Assembly (NCBI GenBank): GCA_963978545.1
Contig: OZ021727.1
Span: 46,351,385-46,415,384 of the forward strand
Direction: 5' to 3'
DNA length: 64,000 nt
Source of the DNA: Linyphia triangularis
Lineage: Eukaryota > Arthropoda > Arachnida > Araneae > Linyphiidae
Position 1 is the stretch's first letter. Every line of letters begins with the position of its first letter. Position numbers and translations under genes: made by a program. This document shows, piece by piece, positions 63,479 to 64,000 of the stretch. The notes below the pieces were generated by a model that did no database searches, was not told where the DNA came from, and saw only the letters and a program-made list of their open reading frames with translations.

Positions 63479-63534
63479 GGTTGGTTGGTTACAGTTTAAC
63501 GGCGCAAGGGAAACACATGGGCCATACTGCGTCA
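63479..63534 (-). mobile_element. 5'-truncated retroelement, 56 bp, with target duplication
   Basis: The insert, in minus orientation, ends in AACCAACCAACC preceded by GCGCCGTTAAACTGT. It is flanked by a 13 bp target duplication, ACCATTGTTCTTT, at 63466-63478 and 63535-63547. The tail repeat resembles that of the S1 SINE, but the body differs, so it is another family that probably used the same retrotransposition machinery. Confidence 0.87.
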
Positions 63535-64000
63535 ACCATTGTTCTTTAATTTTAGAGATTCATAGATTAATTCAATTATTGTCTTTTTCAAACTGTCACT
63601 ATATGATCTCGATTTTTTACGCTGCAATTGACAATAATAATTTATTTTCTGATTTTAGTATTCATTTGTATGGACAGTTAGTCATTCTATGCTGTTTAAT
63701 TCTCCCTGTGGAAAAAAGTATCAAAAAATAGTTTTTCTCTTAAGATTTAAAACACTTAATATTTTAAAAAGTAAAAACAAAATATATTATTATAAATGTA
63801 TTTGAGTAATTTACATGGCACAAAATATATGGCGCAGTGAGCATTTAAAGACAAACTATTTAATAACACATTGCATTTTTTTAGTTTTGGAAGAAAATAG
63901 ATATTTACATGTATCACACATTTGTTTTAAGAAGCTTTCTCTTTATTTCCATGTCTAATATCGATAAAATGCATTTCATATTCTTTTTATATATTTATTT

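Larger units (their letters stand above)
60504..64000. other. upstream flank or intron, no exon found
   Basis: I searched the minus strand for an initiator and signal-peptide exon and for another phase-2 donor, without success. The gene's start is probably beyond 64 kb. The stretch holds a microsatellite, a degenerate AATTG-type repeat, a 43 bp tandem repeat and one truncated retroelement insertion. Confidence 0.6.

Overview
This window looks like an AT-rich metazoan nuclear genome, most likely an arthropod and plausibly a spider or other chelicerate. The grounds are long introns with GT-AG boundaries, many decayed Tc1/mariner transposases, tRNA-derived SINEs with target-site duplications, long A/T and (AT)n tracts, and no bacterial-style gene packing. 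The species assignment is inference from repeat style, not proof.

The only host gene I can support is on the minus strand and runs from about 60.5 kb (or further right, outside the window) down to 4.3 kb, where it leaves the window incomplete. I reconstructed 13 well-supported or likely exons plus two less certain ones (60472-60503 and 17645-17710). They join in a continuous reading frame of roughly 440 codons. The protein is extracellular and modular: a six-cysteine sushi/CCP module split over two exons (CCP-a), short Ser/Tyr/Gly/Gln-rich linker exons, then two copies of a cassette CCP-a, EGF-like, single-exon CCP-like (CCP-b). Cysteine spacing is identical across the three CCP-a modules and across the two EGF modules, and nearly identical across the two CCP-b modules. 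Module borders are phase 1 and the internal CCP-a intron is always phase 2. This is good evidence for tandem duplication and exon shuffling. Neither the signal-peptide exon nor the 3' end was found.

Layout, left to right: 0-4.3 kb is downstream sequence holding a SINE-like element, a 1.6 kb Tc1-type element with both ends, a SINE and a roughly 145 bp tandem array. From 4.3 to 46.3 kb are the exons and their introns, loaded with Tc1/Tc3 and LINE remnants, SINEs, a 328 bp tandem duplication, a 95 bp GC-rich minisatellite and a THAP-domain P-like element. From 46.3 to 60.5 kb is one long intron or upstream region with a nested Tc1 plus foldback, a TTAA-flanked element, a foldback MITE, a tRNA-derived SINE and a roughly 2 kb long-terminal-inverted-repeat element with unrecognised ORFs. 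From 60.5 to 64 kb is simple-sequence and tandem-repeat DNA with a truncated retroelement.

Most open reading frames in the window are chance frames in AT-rich DNA. The transposase-like ones are broken and I treat them as pseudogenes. No functional tRNA, rRNA, CRISPR or prokaryotic feature was seen.
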